Below are positions 1 through 6,296 of a stretch of 8,809 nucleotides of DNA, one piece after another. Position 1 is the stretch's first letter; each line of letters starts with the position of its first letter. The translations under genes and the position numbers were made by a program. Location of the stretch: NCBI GenBank assembly GCA_002329245.1, contig DCTG01000186.1:4207-13015 (forward strand). Reading direction: 5' to 3'. This DNA is from Clostridiales bacterium UBA1446. GTDB lineage: Bacteria > Bacillota > Clostridia > Oscillospirales > Oscillospiraceae. The notes beneath the pieces were generated by a model. That model was not told where the DNA came from, did no database searches, and saw only the letters and a list, made by a program, of their open reading frames with translations.

Positions 1-315
1 GCCGAGCGTGACCCCCTGGTACAGCAAAACGTCGTCGCCAATCTCCGCCGTTTCTCCGATTACGATACCGGAACCATGATCGATCACAAGCCTTCTGCCA
101 ATCTTGGCGCCCGGGTGGATTTCGATTCCCGTCCAGAACCGGCTCCATTGCGAGACCGCACGGGCCAGAAAGCGCAATCTCCTGCGATACAGAGAATGGG
201 CAATCCGGTGGTAAATCAAGGCGTGTACGCCGGGATACAGCAGCAGCACCTCGAATTTGGACCGGGCAGCCGGATCACGTTTCTGATATGCTTCCAATAA
301 TTCCGCAAGCCCCAA
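1..315 (-). CDS. cysE: Serine O-acetyltransferase, N-terminal part (cut by window edge)
   Basis: Transfers acetyl from acetyl-CoA to L-serine, giving O-acetylserine, the carbon skeleton for cysteine; cytoplasmic. The visible 105 residues comprise a short helical N-terminal region (about 1-60, containing [11 protein letters not shown] and [10 protein letters not shown]) followed by the start of the left-handed beta-helix of hexapeptide repeats: [11 protein letters not shown] (63-73), [21 protein letters not shown] (about 76-96) and YQGVTLG. His80 in IDHGSG aligns with the catalytic His158 of E. coli CysE; Glu65 sits where E. coli has Asp143. The short N-terminus is the compact EpsC type rather than the long enterobacterial form. 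The TTG start at 315 is chosen because GGAGGG lies 7 nt upstream; in-frame GTG codons at 330 and 339 are alternatives. The C-terminal half lies beyond position 1. It is preceded by a cysteine-specific T-box leader, which supports the assignment. Very sure of the family. Confidence 0.95.
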   Translation of the reverse strand, partial: MGLAELLEAYQKRDPAARSKFEVLLLYPGVHALIYHRIAHSLYRRRLRFLARAVSQWSRFWTGIEIHPGAKIGRRLVIDHGSGIVIGETAEIGDDVLLYQGVTLG

Positions 316-322
316 ACCTTTA

Positions 323-328
323 CCCTCC
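323..328 (-). promoter_or_regulatory. Ribosome binding site deciding the cysE TTG start
   Basis: On the minus strand GGAGGG occupies 328-323 and is followed by a 7-nt spacer and then TTG at 315-313. This is the best-spaced Shine-Dalgarno in the area. It favours TTG over the upstream in-frame GTG codons at 330 (which overlaps the site) and 339 (behind a weaker GGGGGCGG belonging to the terminator stem). Confidence 0.8.
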
Positions 329-339
329 ACGTTTTTCAC

Positions 340-383
340 AAACAAAAGCCGCCCCCTGCTTTCCGAAGAAAGGCAAGAGGCGG
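340..383 (-). terminator. Strong UUCG-loop intrinsic terminator hairpin before cysE
   Basis: Read on the minus strand, 383-368 (CCGCCTCTTGCCTTTC) pairs with 363-349 (GAAAGCAGGGGGCGG) around a TTCG tetraloop at 367-364. The stem is 15 bp with two G-U wobbles and one bulged C (372). It is followed by C348 and the U-rich tract TTTTGTTT at 347-340. The hairpin lies directly between the T-box motif and cysE, where an attenuator terminator is expected. Its base shares the CCCGC segment (384-380) with a second, shorter hairpin formed with GCGGG at 394-390. Stem and tract are plain in the sequence; the regulatory role is inferred. Confidence 0.75.
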
Positions 384-570
384 GAAAAACCCGCGGTTCC
401 ACTCCGCATTGTACTCAAGGGCGGATATCGGCGCCAACCCGGAGGATACTTTTCCTCTGCTCCCGGGCGCACTTCGCACCGTTTCCCCCAAAGCCGCTTT
501 CAGCCGGCGGCGGCTTCTCTCTGCGGGGCTACTAAGATGTTACTCTTCCCGTTCACCGCATTTTCTTATT
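340..570 (-). promoter_or_regulatory. T-box riboswitch leader, tRNA-Cys specific, upstream of cysE
   Basis: A 5' leader that binds a matching uncharged tRNA and controls the downstream gene according to charging. Visible parts in order on the minus strand: lower stem I CGGG (551-548) pairing with CCCG (467-464); S-turn AGTA (544-541) opposite GAA (475-473); CATC (539-536) pairing with GGTG (480-477); AGAGAG (522-517) of the AG-bulge type; distal stem AAGCCG (516-511) pairing with CGGCTT (496-491); specifier codon TGC (471-469) at the standard place just after GAA; stem III GAGGA (457-453) with TCCTC (446-442); and the 14-nt T-box motif at 405-392, matching AGGGTGGNACCGCG at 12 positions. The acceptor-binding bulge is TGGAACC (401-395); its variable base A pairs with U, the discriminator base usual in bacterial tRNA-Cys. 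Specifier UGC reads cysteine. The antiterminator base can form between 426-421 and 394-389. Both tRNA contacts agree with the downstream cysE. Confidence 0.9.
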
Positions 571-576
571 GGATAT

Positions 577-605
577 ATAGTATCATCGGGCTTTTTGGGT
601 GTCAA
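577..605 (-). promoter_or_regulatory. Sigma-A type promoter of the T-box/cysE unit
   Basis: On the minus strand a perfect -35 box TTGACA occupies 605-600. A 17-nt spacer follows, then TACTAT (582-577), which matches 4 of 6 positions of TATAAT. Transcription would start near 570, just ahead of stem I of the T-box. The -35 box contains the TGA stop codon of pgsA (604-602), so the promoter abuts the upstream gene without any spacer. The boxes are seen directly; activity is inferred. Confidence 0.8.
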
Positions 606-1147
606 GTTTTCCAGTCCAACATATCCCGGTTTCTGATAAAATATTCGGTGCCCGACCATAGGGTTGTCAGCAAAATAAGCCCAACACAGAGCAGATTGAT
701 ACTCAGCCCCGGGAAAATTGCAATCCCCGCAAGGTCCGTCAACATCACGCAGATCCCGATCATGGTAACCGCGGTTTTGACCTTTCCGGAAAAACCTGCG
801 GCGATAACCCTGCCTCCTTTTGCCGATAAAAGGCGAAGCGCCGTAACGGCAAATTCCCGGGCGATCACCACAAGCAGAACCCAGGCGGGCATCTGTCCGT
901 TCTGCACAAACCAAACCAGCGCCGCCATCACCAACAGCTTATCCGCCAGCGGATCCATAAATTTACCGAAATCCGTCACCTGTCCCCGGCTGCGCGCGAG
1001 TCTTCCGTCAAGCGCGTCGGTAACGCTGGCGAAAATGAAGACGGCAAGCGCAAAATACCGATGATACGGGAAACTGAGATACAGCAGCAACAAGAAAACA
1101 GGTATCATCAGAACACGAATCAGCGTCAGTTTATTCGGCGTGTTCAT
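602..1147 (-). CDS. pgsA: CDP-diacylglycerol--glycerol-3-phosphate 3-phosphatidyltransferase
   Basis: Makes phosphatidylglycerol phosphate from CDP-diacylglycerol and glycerol-3-phosphate, the committed step to anionic phospholipids, at the inner face of the cytoplasmic membrane. The 181-residue product has the CDP-alcohol phosphotransferase signature intact at residues 44-69: D44, D47-G, A51-R, G61, D65 and D69 (DALDGRLAR, then GKFMDPLAD). Hydrophobic segments lie near 10-27, 30-43, 70-82, 88-105, 124-145 and 149-168, typical of the family, as is the length. ATG at 1147 is chosen because GGAGG sits 9 nt upstream; an earlier in-frame start at 1171 has no such support. The first 17 nt overlap the 3' end of rimO, suggesting translational coupling. 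Its stop codon lies inside the -35 box of the cysE promoter. The family is certain; pgsA over other CDP-alcohol transferases rests on motif, N-terminal NTPNKLTLIR and the rimO neighbour. Confidence 0.95.
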   Translation of the reverse strand: MNTPNKLTLIRVLMIPVFLLLLYLSFPYHRYFALAVFIFASVTDALDGRLARSRGQVTDFGKFMDPLADKLLVMAALVWFVQNGQMPAWVLLVVIAREFAVTALRLLSAKGGRVIAAGFSGKVKTAVTMIGICVMLTDLAGIAIFPGLSINLLCVGLILLTTLWSGTEYFIRNRDMLDWKT

Positions 1148-2516
1148 GATATTCTCCCTCCGTTCCCGCATAACGAATCTCTTCGGATAGGCATGCTCTT
1201 CCTACCGGCTCCCCATCCCGGGAGCCGGTTATCTTCACGGCCACAAACGTACCCGGGGTCACTTCTTCCGTTGCGGAAAACATAATCCGACCATCGACCT
1301 CCGGCGATTCGGCGTACGATCGTCCGAAATAGAATTCATCCGCTTCGCTCCGTCCCTCGCAGAGAACCTCGGCCGTCGTGCCGATGCGTCTTGCAAGATA
1401 GTCGTCCATCACGCGGGACTGAAGCTCCGTTATAAGTTCCGCCCGGTGTTCCGCTGTCTCCGGTTCCACCTGGGATTCCATCCGCGCAGCTTTTGTTCCT
1501 TCCTGTGGTGAAAAGACAAATACGCCTGCCCGCTCGATCTTTGCCTTCCGCAGAAAATCGCACAGCTCTTCGAATTCCGCCTTTCCTTCCCCGGGGAAGC
1601 CGCACATCAGGCTGGTACGCAGCACCAGCCCCGGGATTCGCTCACGGAGTACCCGGAAGAGAGAGATGAGCTCCGCTTTTCCGCCCCGGCGGTTCATGGC
1701 GCGCAGAATTTTGTCGCTCACATGCTGGATAGGGATATCAAGGTAGGGCAATATCTTCTCTTCCCGCACAATGGTATCAATGAGTTCCTCGTCGATTTCG
1801 TCCGGATAGAGATAGTGAAGCCGGATCCACCGGATCCCTTCCACTTTACAAAGAGCTTTCAGCAGCTCTACAAGACGGCGGCGTCCGTACAGGTCGATTC
1901 CGTAACGGGTTATGTCCTGCGCGACGACAATCAGCTCTTTGACGCCAAGCGCCGAAAGGCTTTCCGCCTCCGATACGAGGTCCTCCAGAGAGCGGCTCCG
2001 GTAAGGTCCCCGCAGGGATGGAATCACGCAATAGGAGCAGCGGTTGTCACAGCCTTCCGCGATTTTCAGATAGGCCGTCCAGCGCGGCGTGGAAAGCAGG
2101 CGGGGCCTCCCCTCCTCCGGCGCGCCTAGCTCCCCGAATAAAACGGGAACCCGCCCGGAAACCGCCTCGCCGACCGCTTTCACAATGTCCTGAAAACTGC
2201 CGCAGCCAATCAGCCCGTCCACCTCCGGCAGTTCCGTGAGGATTTCTTCCCGATACCGCTCGGCAAGGCAACCGGCGACCAATATCTTTTGAAGCCGTCC
2301 TTCCGCCTTCAGCGCCGCCAAGGCGAGAATCTGTTCAATGGCCTCGCTTTTCGCGCTGTCAATAAACCCGCAGGTGTTGAGAACCGCAATGTCGGCTCCA
2401 TCCGCCTCCGGCGCGAGAAGATAGCCCGCTTCCGCGGCCAAAGCCGCCATCTGCTCCGTATTTACAAGGTTTTTTGCGCAACCTAACGAGATAAAGGCAA
2501 CGGTATGCTCTGCCAA
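1131..2516 (-). CDS. rimO: Ribosomal protein S12 methylthiotransferase RimO
   Basis: A radical SAM enzyme that methylthiolates the conserved aspartate of ribosomal protein S12; cytoplasmic. The 461-residue product has the N-terminal UPF0004 domain with three cluster cysteines (C13 in SLGCAKNLVNTE, C49 in NTCGF, C83 in VAGC). The radical SAM core carries C156, C160 and C163 in GCDNRCSYC followed by IPSLRGPYRSR. A C-terminal TRAM-like domain spans about 375-445. SLGCAKNLVN and IPSLRG are RimO-type; the tRNA enzyme MiaB would show a YGCQMN-like N-terminus. The start is TTG at 2516, supported by GGAGG 7 nt upstream, and no in-frame ATG lies near. It follows recX by 33 nt and overlaps pgsA by 17 nt, the rimO-pgsA order common in Clostridia. 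Length and motifs are complete. Confidence 0.96.
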   Translation of the reverse strand: MAEHTVAFISLGCAKNLVNTEQMAALAAEAGYLLAPEADGADIAVLNTCGFIDSAKSEAIEQILALAALKAEGRLQKILVAGCLAERYREEILTELPEVDGLIGCGSFQDIVKAVGEAVSGRVPVLFGELGAPEEGRPRLLSTPRWTAYLKIAEGCDNRCSYCVIPSLRGPYRSRSLEDLVSEAESLSALGVKELIVVAQDITRYGIDLYGRRRLVELLKALCKVEGIRWIRLHYLYPDEIDEELIDTIVREEKILPYLDIPIQHVSDKILRAMNRRGGKAELISLFRVLRERIPGLVLRTSLMCGFPGEGKAEFEELCDFLRKAKIERAGVFVFSPQEGTKAARMESQVEPETAEHRAELITELQSRVMDDYLARRIGTTAEVLCEGRSEADEFYFGRSYAESPEVDGRIMFSATEEVTPGTFVAVKITGSRDGEPVGRACLSEEIRYAGTEGEYHEHAE

Positions 2517-2523
2517 AGCAATT

Positions 2524-2528
2524 CCTCC
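2524..2528 (-). promoter_or_regulatory. Ribosome binding site deciding the rimO TTG start
   Basis: GGAGG at 2528-2524 (minus strand) precedes TTG at 2516-2514 with a 7-nt spacer. The protein then begins AEHTVAFISLGCAKN, exactly where RimO proteins begin, so the non-ATG start is well supported. Confidence 0.85.
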
Positions 2529-2549
2529 AAGAGAGCCGGTATTTTATGT

Positions 2550-3155
2550 TCATTCTCTGCTTTCCCGATAACGGTGAACAGCGGCTTCAATGTCTTCCCA
2601 GGAATATCCCCGCCGGTACAACATGTCGGCCGCGCGTCTGAGATCCTTCCCGTCCGGATCCGTACCGCGCAGACGCCGCTCCAACAGGGCGTCGATACTG
2701 TCTTCCGGAGGCGGGGCTTCCGAAAGCGCCTGCTCCCGAATCTCTTTGTCGATTCCCCGGCGATAAAGCTCGTCGCGCAGCTTATTCTCTCCCCACCCGC
2801 GTTCGGAATACCGCCGCACCAACGCGGCGGCATACGCTTTATCGTCGAGAACGCCCAATTTCTCGAGGCGGTCGGCCGCCAGTTCCGCATCCGTAGGCGT
2901 CGATCCTTTTTCCCTAAGTTTCCGGATCAGGTCCCGCCGCGACAGTGCGCGCCGGGCGAGGATACCCGCGGCTCGCGCGAAAGTCAGCTCCGCTTCCGCT
3001 GCGGCTTTCAGCGCCGAAATCCGTTCCTCTTCCAGTTCGATACCGGAATACAATCCGAAGGAAAGAATTTCGCGCTCCGTGACCACGAGGGTGCTTCCGT
3101 CTTCTATGCGGAGCAATACGCCGTCCTTACAGGGTGTAATCCGCTCAATCCGCAT
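2550..3155 (-). CDS. recX: Regulatory protein RecX
   Basis: RecX binds RecA filaments and modulates, usually inhibits, recombinase and co-protease activity. The 201-residue product is mostly helical and charged, with the three-helix repeats typical of the family: about 50-95 ([18 protein letters not shown]), 95-140 ([39 protein letters not shown]) and a C-terminal repeat (about 155-198, [21 protein letters not shown]). The N-terminal beta-rich extension ([19 protein letters not shown]) is common in Firmicutes. The likely start is ATG at 3155, which overlaps the recA 3' end by 11 nt. No Shine-Dalgarno is visible there, so translation probably depends on coupling to recA; TTG at 3161 is the alternative. 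Adjacency to recA makes the assignment firm. Confidence 0.93.
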   Translation of the reverse strand: MRIERITPCKDGVLLRIEDGSTLVVTEREILSFGLYSGIELEEERISALKAAAEAELTFARAAGILARRALSRRDLIRKLREKGSTPTDAELAADRLEKLGVLDDKAYAAALVRRYSERGWGENKLRDELYRRGIDKEIREQALSEAPPPEDSIDALLERRLRGTDPDGKDLRRAADMLYRRGYSWEDIEAAVHRYRESRE

Positions 3156-4257
3156 CTTCAAAATCGTCGGCGGATACGTCCACAGGACGGCCCGCCGCGC
3201 GAAGCGCCGCGCGGGACTGGCCGCTCATCAGTTTCACGGCGTTCTGGCGAATCGCGGCTTCCAGACGGTCTGCAGCATCCGGATTCTGCTTCAGATACTC
3301 CTTCGCAGCGTCCTTCCCCTGTCCCATCCGCACGTCTCCCATGTTATACCACGAACCGCTTTTCTGCACAAGGTCCAGCTTTGCGCCGAGGTCGATGAGT
3401 TCTCCTAACCGGGAGATACCCTCCCCGTACATAATATCGAATTCCGCTTCCCGGAAGGGAGGAGCAACCTTGTTTTTTACGATCTTGGCCCGCGTACGGT
3501 TGCCTACCATCTCTCCGCCGACCTTCAGCGTTTCTATTCTGCGAACGTCGATACGGACGCTTGCGTAAAACTTCAGCGCCCGTCCGCCGGTTGTCACCTC
3601 GGGATTGCCGTAGGTGATGCCGACCTTTTCCCGAAGCTGGTTGATGAAAATCACAACGCACTTTGTCTTCGAAATGGATCCGGCCAATTTGCGCAGGGCC
3701 TGGCTCATAAGGCGCGCCTGGAGTCCAACGTAAGAATCTCCCATCTCGCCCTCGATTTCTGCGCGGGGAACCAGGGCCGCCACGGAGTCCACAACAATCA
3801 CGTCGACCGCTCCGGAACGCACCAGCGCCTCGGTGATCTCCAGCGCCTGCTCCCCGGTATCCGGCTGTGAGATAAGCATGCTGTCGATATCCACCCCGAG
3901 CGCGCGGGCATAGGCGGGATCCAGCGCATGCTCGGCGTCAATGAACGCCGCTTCCCCCCCGTTTTTCTGCGCTTGTGCTACGATGTGCAGCGCCAGCGTT
4001 GTCTTGCCGGAAGACTCCGGTCCATAAATCTCCACAATTCTGCCCTTGGGGACGCCGCCGATCCCTAACGCCAGGTCGAGCGCTAAGGAACCGGTTTGGA
4101 TGGCTTCCACCTCATGCTCCGTGGTCTCCCCTAACCGCATGATGGATCCTTTACCGTAGGCGCGTTCGATTTGTGCCATTGCAGTTTCCAATGCCTTCCG
4201 CTTGTCACTTGCCGGCGAAGCCGGCTCCACCGTCATTTTGCGTTTTTCCGCAGCCAT
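3145..4257 (-). CDS. recA: Recombinase RecA
   Basis: ATP-dependent strand-exchange protein of homologous recombination and trigger of LexA self-cleavage in the SOS response; cytoplasmic. The 370-residue product has Walker A GPESSGKT (79-86), the catalytic glutamate in DAEHALD (E109), Walker B VIVVDSVA (153-160), loop L1 around EMGDSYVG (171-178), the INQLREKVG segment with the ATP-sensing Gln207, loop L2 around [14 protein letters not shown] (217-230) and KNKVAPPF (261-268). The tail ends in the acidic DDFEDAD. The N-terminus has an extra lysine-rich stretch ([20 protein letters not shown]) before the usual start of the fold. ATG at 4257 is chosen because GGAGG lies 8 nt upstream; an ATG at 4272 and a TTG at 4290 lack such a site. 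A 107-nt gap separates it from prmC. I found no convincing promoter or LexA box in that gap. Confidence 0.98.
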   Translation of the reverse strand: MAAEKRKMTVEPASPASDKRKALETAMAQIERAYGKGSIMRLGETTEHEVEAIQTGSLALDLALGIGGVPKGRIVEIYGPESSGKTTLALHIVAQAQKNGGEAAFIDAEHALDPAYARALGVDIDSMLISQPDTGEQALEITEALVRSGAVDVIVVDSVAALVPRAEIEGEMGDSYVGLQARLMSQALRKLAGSISKTKCVVIFINQLREKVGITYGNPEVTTGGRALKFYASVRIDVRRIETLKVGGEMVGNRTRAKIVKNKVAPPFREAEFDIMYGEGISRLGELIDLGAKLDLVQKSGSWYNMGDVRMGQGKDAAKEYLKQNPDAADRLEAAIRQNAVKLMSGQSRAALRAAGRPVDVSADDFEDAD

Positions 4258-4265
4258 ACCGTTTT

Positions 4266-4270
4266 CCTCC
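4266..4270 (-). promoter_or_regulatory. Ribosome binding site deciding the recA start
   Basis: GGAGG at 4270-4266 (minus strand) stands 8 nt before ATG at 4257. It overlaps codons that would be translated if the in-frame ATG at 4272 or TTG at 4290 were used, so it argues for the shorter protein. Confidence 0.85.
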
Positions 4271-4364
4271 ATTTGGGGGCCACAGTGCAACCTGTCCGCC
4301 CGGTTAATTTTGTTCTCTTAGCAGGCTTTCTTTGCGAGGATTTCCTAAACCTTCGCTGTTTTAT

Positions 4365-5228
4365 TCAATCTTTCCTTGCGGCACGGATGACACGTTCAAT
4401 TCCCTGGGTGTCCGCCAGACTTAAAATCTCCGTGTAGCCGCTCTCCGACAGCAGACTTCGGACACTTTCCGCCTGACGGATGCCGACTTCAAAAAGCAGG
4501 GTTCCCCCACGGCGCAGCGCCTGCCGCCATTTCGGAATGATAGCCCGGTAGAATAACAGGCCGTCCGGGCCTCCGTCCAATGCCGGACGCGGCTCATACA
4601 ACCGCACGGAAGGATCCAGTTTTTCAATCTCTCCGCTTGGGATATAGGGAGGATTGCAAACAATCACATCAAAATCCCCCAGCGCCGGTGACGGCGCTTT
4701 TAAAGCGTCGGCCTGCACGCAGAGAACGCGGGAAGTGAGCTCATTGCGCCTCACGTTCTGACGGCAGATACGCAGCGCTGCCTCCGAATAGTCGGCTAAC
4801 ACGACGCGGCATTTCGGCGCGTTTACGGCTGCCGCGATGCCAACACAGCCGCTGCCCGCGCAGAGGTCTAAAATCCTCGCCCCTTCGCCGGCCGCACGCG
4901 CAAGCGCGATAGCCTGCTCCGCAAGAAGCTCCGTGTCCGCCCTGGGAATCAGCACATCTTTGGAGATATCCAAACCGATTCCATAAAATTCCCATTCCCC
5001 GACAATATATGCTACCGGTTCGCCGCGCAGCCGCCGCTCGGCGAGGGCACGAATCTGCTCTTCCGTCTCCGCCGAGGTATACAGATTGAAGTCCCGCAGC
5101 AGCTCTTCCTGGCTCTTACCCGTCGCGAAGCAGATGAGAATCCGCGCTTCCAAGGAAGCCGCTGCGGTACCCGCACGAATCAGCACCCGGCGGATATCCA
5201 AGAATAAATCGTTATATGTGGCCGCCAT
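4365..5228 (-). CDS. prmC: Peptide chain release factor N(5)-glutamine methyltransferase PrmC (HemK)
   Basis: Methylates the glutamine of the GGQ motif in release factors RF1 and RF2 using S-adenosylmethionine, raising their termination activity; cytoplasmic. The 287-residue product has the helical N-terminal domain (about 1-75), ending in RRLRGEPVAYIVGEWEFYG. The PrmC segment VLIPRADTE follows (92-100). The Rossmann-type methyltransferase core carries DLCAGSGCVG (121-130), an acidic ribose-contacting site in LADYSE (about 144-149) and the catalytic NPPY (192-195). ATG at 5228 is chosen: GGCGG lies 7 nt upstream and the protein then has the usual PrmC length. An ATG at 5270 would add 14 residues without family support. 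It follows the DUF1385 gene by 57 nt, a frequent pair in Firmicutes. The release factor gene prfA, often adjacent, is not in this window. Confidence 0.96.
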   Translation of the reverse strand: MAATYNDLFLDIRRVLIRAGTAAASLEARILICFATGKSQEELLRDFNLYTSAETEEQIRALAERRLRGEPVAYIVGEWEFYGIGLDISKDVLIPRADTELLAEQAIALARAAGEGARILDLCAGSGCVGIAAAVNAPKCRVVLADYSEAALRICRQNVRRNELTSRVLCVQADALKAPSPALGDFDVIVCNPPYIPSGEIEKLDPSVRLYEPRPALDGGPDGLLFYRAIIPKWRQALRRGGTLLFEVGIRQAESVRSLLSESGYTEILSLADTQGIERVIRAARKD

Positions 5229-5285
5229 CCAGTCACCGCCCAAAACCCACGCCGTAATCCGCGCATGCATCCCAAAGAATGGAAA

Positions 5286-6239
5286 TCACCATTCGTCTTC
5301 GCCCTTTTCTTCCGGAAGCACAAGCTTCAGCGCGCGGATTCCGGTTTCGATCATCGTATCGTCCGGTTCGTTGGTGGTATAATTCTGCAACCATAGCCCC
5401 GGAGCCGTTAAGATGCGGCTGAGCGTGTTGTCGTGCCGCCCCACCCAACGGTTGATTTCATAACTGATTCCGACGACCAGCGGCAGGAGGACAAGCCGGA
5501 CGAGCATGCGCATCCAGCCGTTCGACCATTGTACCGTCGAAAACACAAGGATCGAAATGATCATGACGACAAAAAGAAAGCTGGTCCCGCACCGGGGATG
5601 ATGCCGGGGCATTTCCCGGACATTTTCCACCGTAAGCTCTAAATTCCGTTCATAGCAGAAGATGGCCTTATGTTCCGCGCCATGGTAGGAAAAGATCCGT
5701 TTGATGTCCTTCATCCGGGACATCAAAATGAGATAGGCCAGAAAGAGAACGATTCGGATGACTCCCTCGATGAGATTGCCCGAAAACGCGGAGCTGTAAG
5801 CCGGCACCAAAAAACCGGCGATCAACGTAGGCAGAAGAATGAAAAGTCCGACGGAAAAGCCTATTCCAAGCACGACCGCAAAGGCGATAAAGAACTTCGT
5901 CAGTCTTTCGCTCCCAAACTTCCGTTCCAGCCAAAGATCGAACTTTGAGGGCGCCTCCTCCTCTTCCGGAAAGAATTCCGCGGAAAAGCTGAGCGCCTTG
6001 ATACCGCTGACCATGGAATCAAGAAAGGTGACGGCACCCCTGATAATCGGCCAGCCAAGGATTGGGTAGCGTTCTTTGATCAGTTTAATTTCTTCTTCTT
6101 TGATCACCTGACCGTCAGGCGCATTTACGACAATCGCCTGCTTTTTGGGCCCGCGCATGAGAATACCTTCTATCAAGGCCTGTCCGCCGATAATCGTGCG
6201 GAAGGCGGTATCCATATTCTTTTCTTTTTTTATCTCCAC
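5286..6239 (-). CDS. DUF1385 family membrane protein (YqhQ-like)
   Basis: Function not established for the family. The 317-residue product starts with a cytoplasmic segment carrying the family hallmark GGQALIEGILMRGP (18-31), then YPILGWPIIRGAVTFLDSM. Membrane segments lie near 115-145 (probably a hairpin), 155-174, 219-236 and 243-260. Between them are the conserved YHGAEHKAIFCYE (185-197) and HHPRCGTSFL (213-222), whose His, Glu and Cys could bind a metal (inference). The C-terminus is acidic. GTG at 6239 is preferred because GGGAG lies 8 nt upstream. ATG at 6215 (starting MDTAFRT) is the main alternative and lacks a good site; a TTG at 6254 has none. Pairing with prmC downstream is common in Firmicutes. 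It follows the sensor kinase by 57 nt, so both could share a transcript. Confidence 0.9.
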   Translation of the reverse strand: MEIKKEKNMDTAFRTIIGGQALIEGILMRGPKKQAIVVNAPDGQVIKEEEIKLIKERYPILGWPIIRGAVTFLDSMVSGIKALSFSAEFFPEEEEAPSKFDLWLERKFGSERLTKFFIAFAVVLGIGFSVGLFILLPTLIAGFLVPAYSSAFSGNLIEGVIRIVLFLAYLILMSRMKDIKRIFSYHGAEHKAIFCYERNLELTVENVREMPRHHPRCGTSFLFVVMIISILVFSTVQWSNGWMRMLVRLVLLPLVVGISYEINRWVGRHDNTLSRILTAPGLWLQNYTTNEPDDTMIETGIRALKLVLPEEKGEDEW

Positions 6240-6247
6240 TCTTATAA

Positions 6248-6252
6248 CTCCC
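6248..6252 (-). promoter_or_regulatory. Ribosome binding site favouring a GTG start for the DUF1385 gene
   Basis: GGGAG at 6252-6248 (minus strand) is followed by an 8-nt spacer and GTG at 6239-6237. The ATG at 6215 has only an A-rich leader; its nearest GGAG ends about 18 nt upstream, too far for normal use. Confidence 0.55.
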
Positions 6253-6296
6253 AAATTAATTCGAAATGGTTCGTTCCCCTTTTGCTGAGGCTTCCG

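Noticed and set aside
288..1064. Plus-strand open frame of 258 codons across the T-box and pgsA
   Set aside because: It runs antisense to pgsA, whose CDP-alcohol phosphotransferase motif is intact, and its translation is Ser/Pro/Arg-rich with no recognisable domain. It is a shadow.
2505..3398. Plus-strand open frame of 297 codons
   Set aside because: It is antisense to recX and the 3' end of recA. Its composition is rich in Arg, Pro and Ser with no motifs, as expected from the complementary strand of a GC-rich gene.
4302..4320. Possible LexA/SOS box before recA (minus strand GAACAAAATTAAC)
   Set aside because: Only one half-site (GAAC) matches the Gram-positive GAAC-N4-GTTC pattern; the other half reads TTAA or TAAC. 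Not enough to call.
4258..4364. A promoter for recA in the 107-nt gap
   Set aside because: TTGAAT occurs just after prmC, but no reasonable -10 box lies 16-18 nt downstream, and no other pair was convincing. A short palindrome AGGAAATCCT is present but too small to interpret.
5229..5270. Longer PrmC starting at ATG 5270
   Set aside because: The extra 14 residues (MHARITAWVLGGDW) do not resemble PrmC N-termini. The GGCGG site before ATG 5228 is better placed and gives the usual length.
6240..6296. A promoter in the gap before the DUF1385 gene (TTGACG at the end of the kinase gene)
   Set aside because: No matching -10 box is found at 16-18 nt. The AT-rich TTCGAATTAATT is at the wrong distance.
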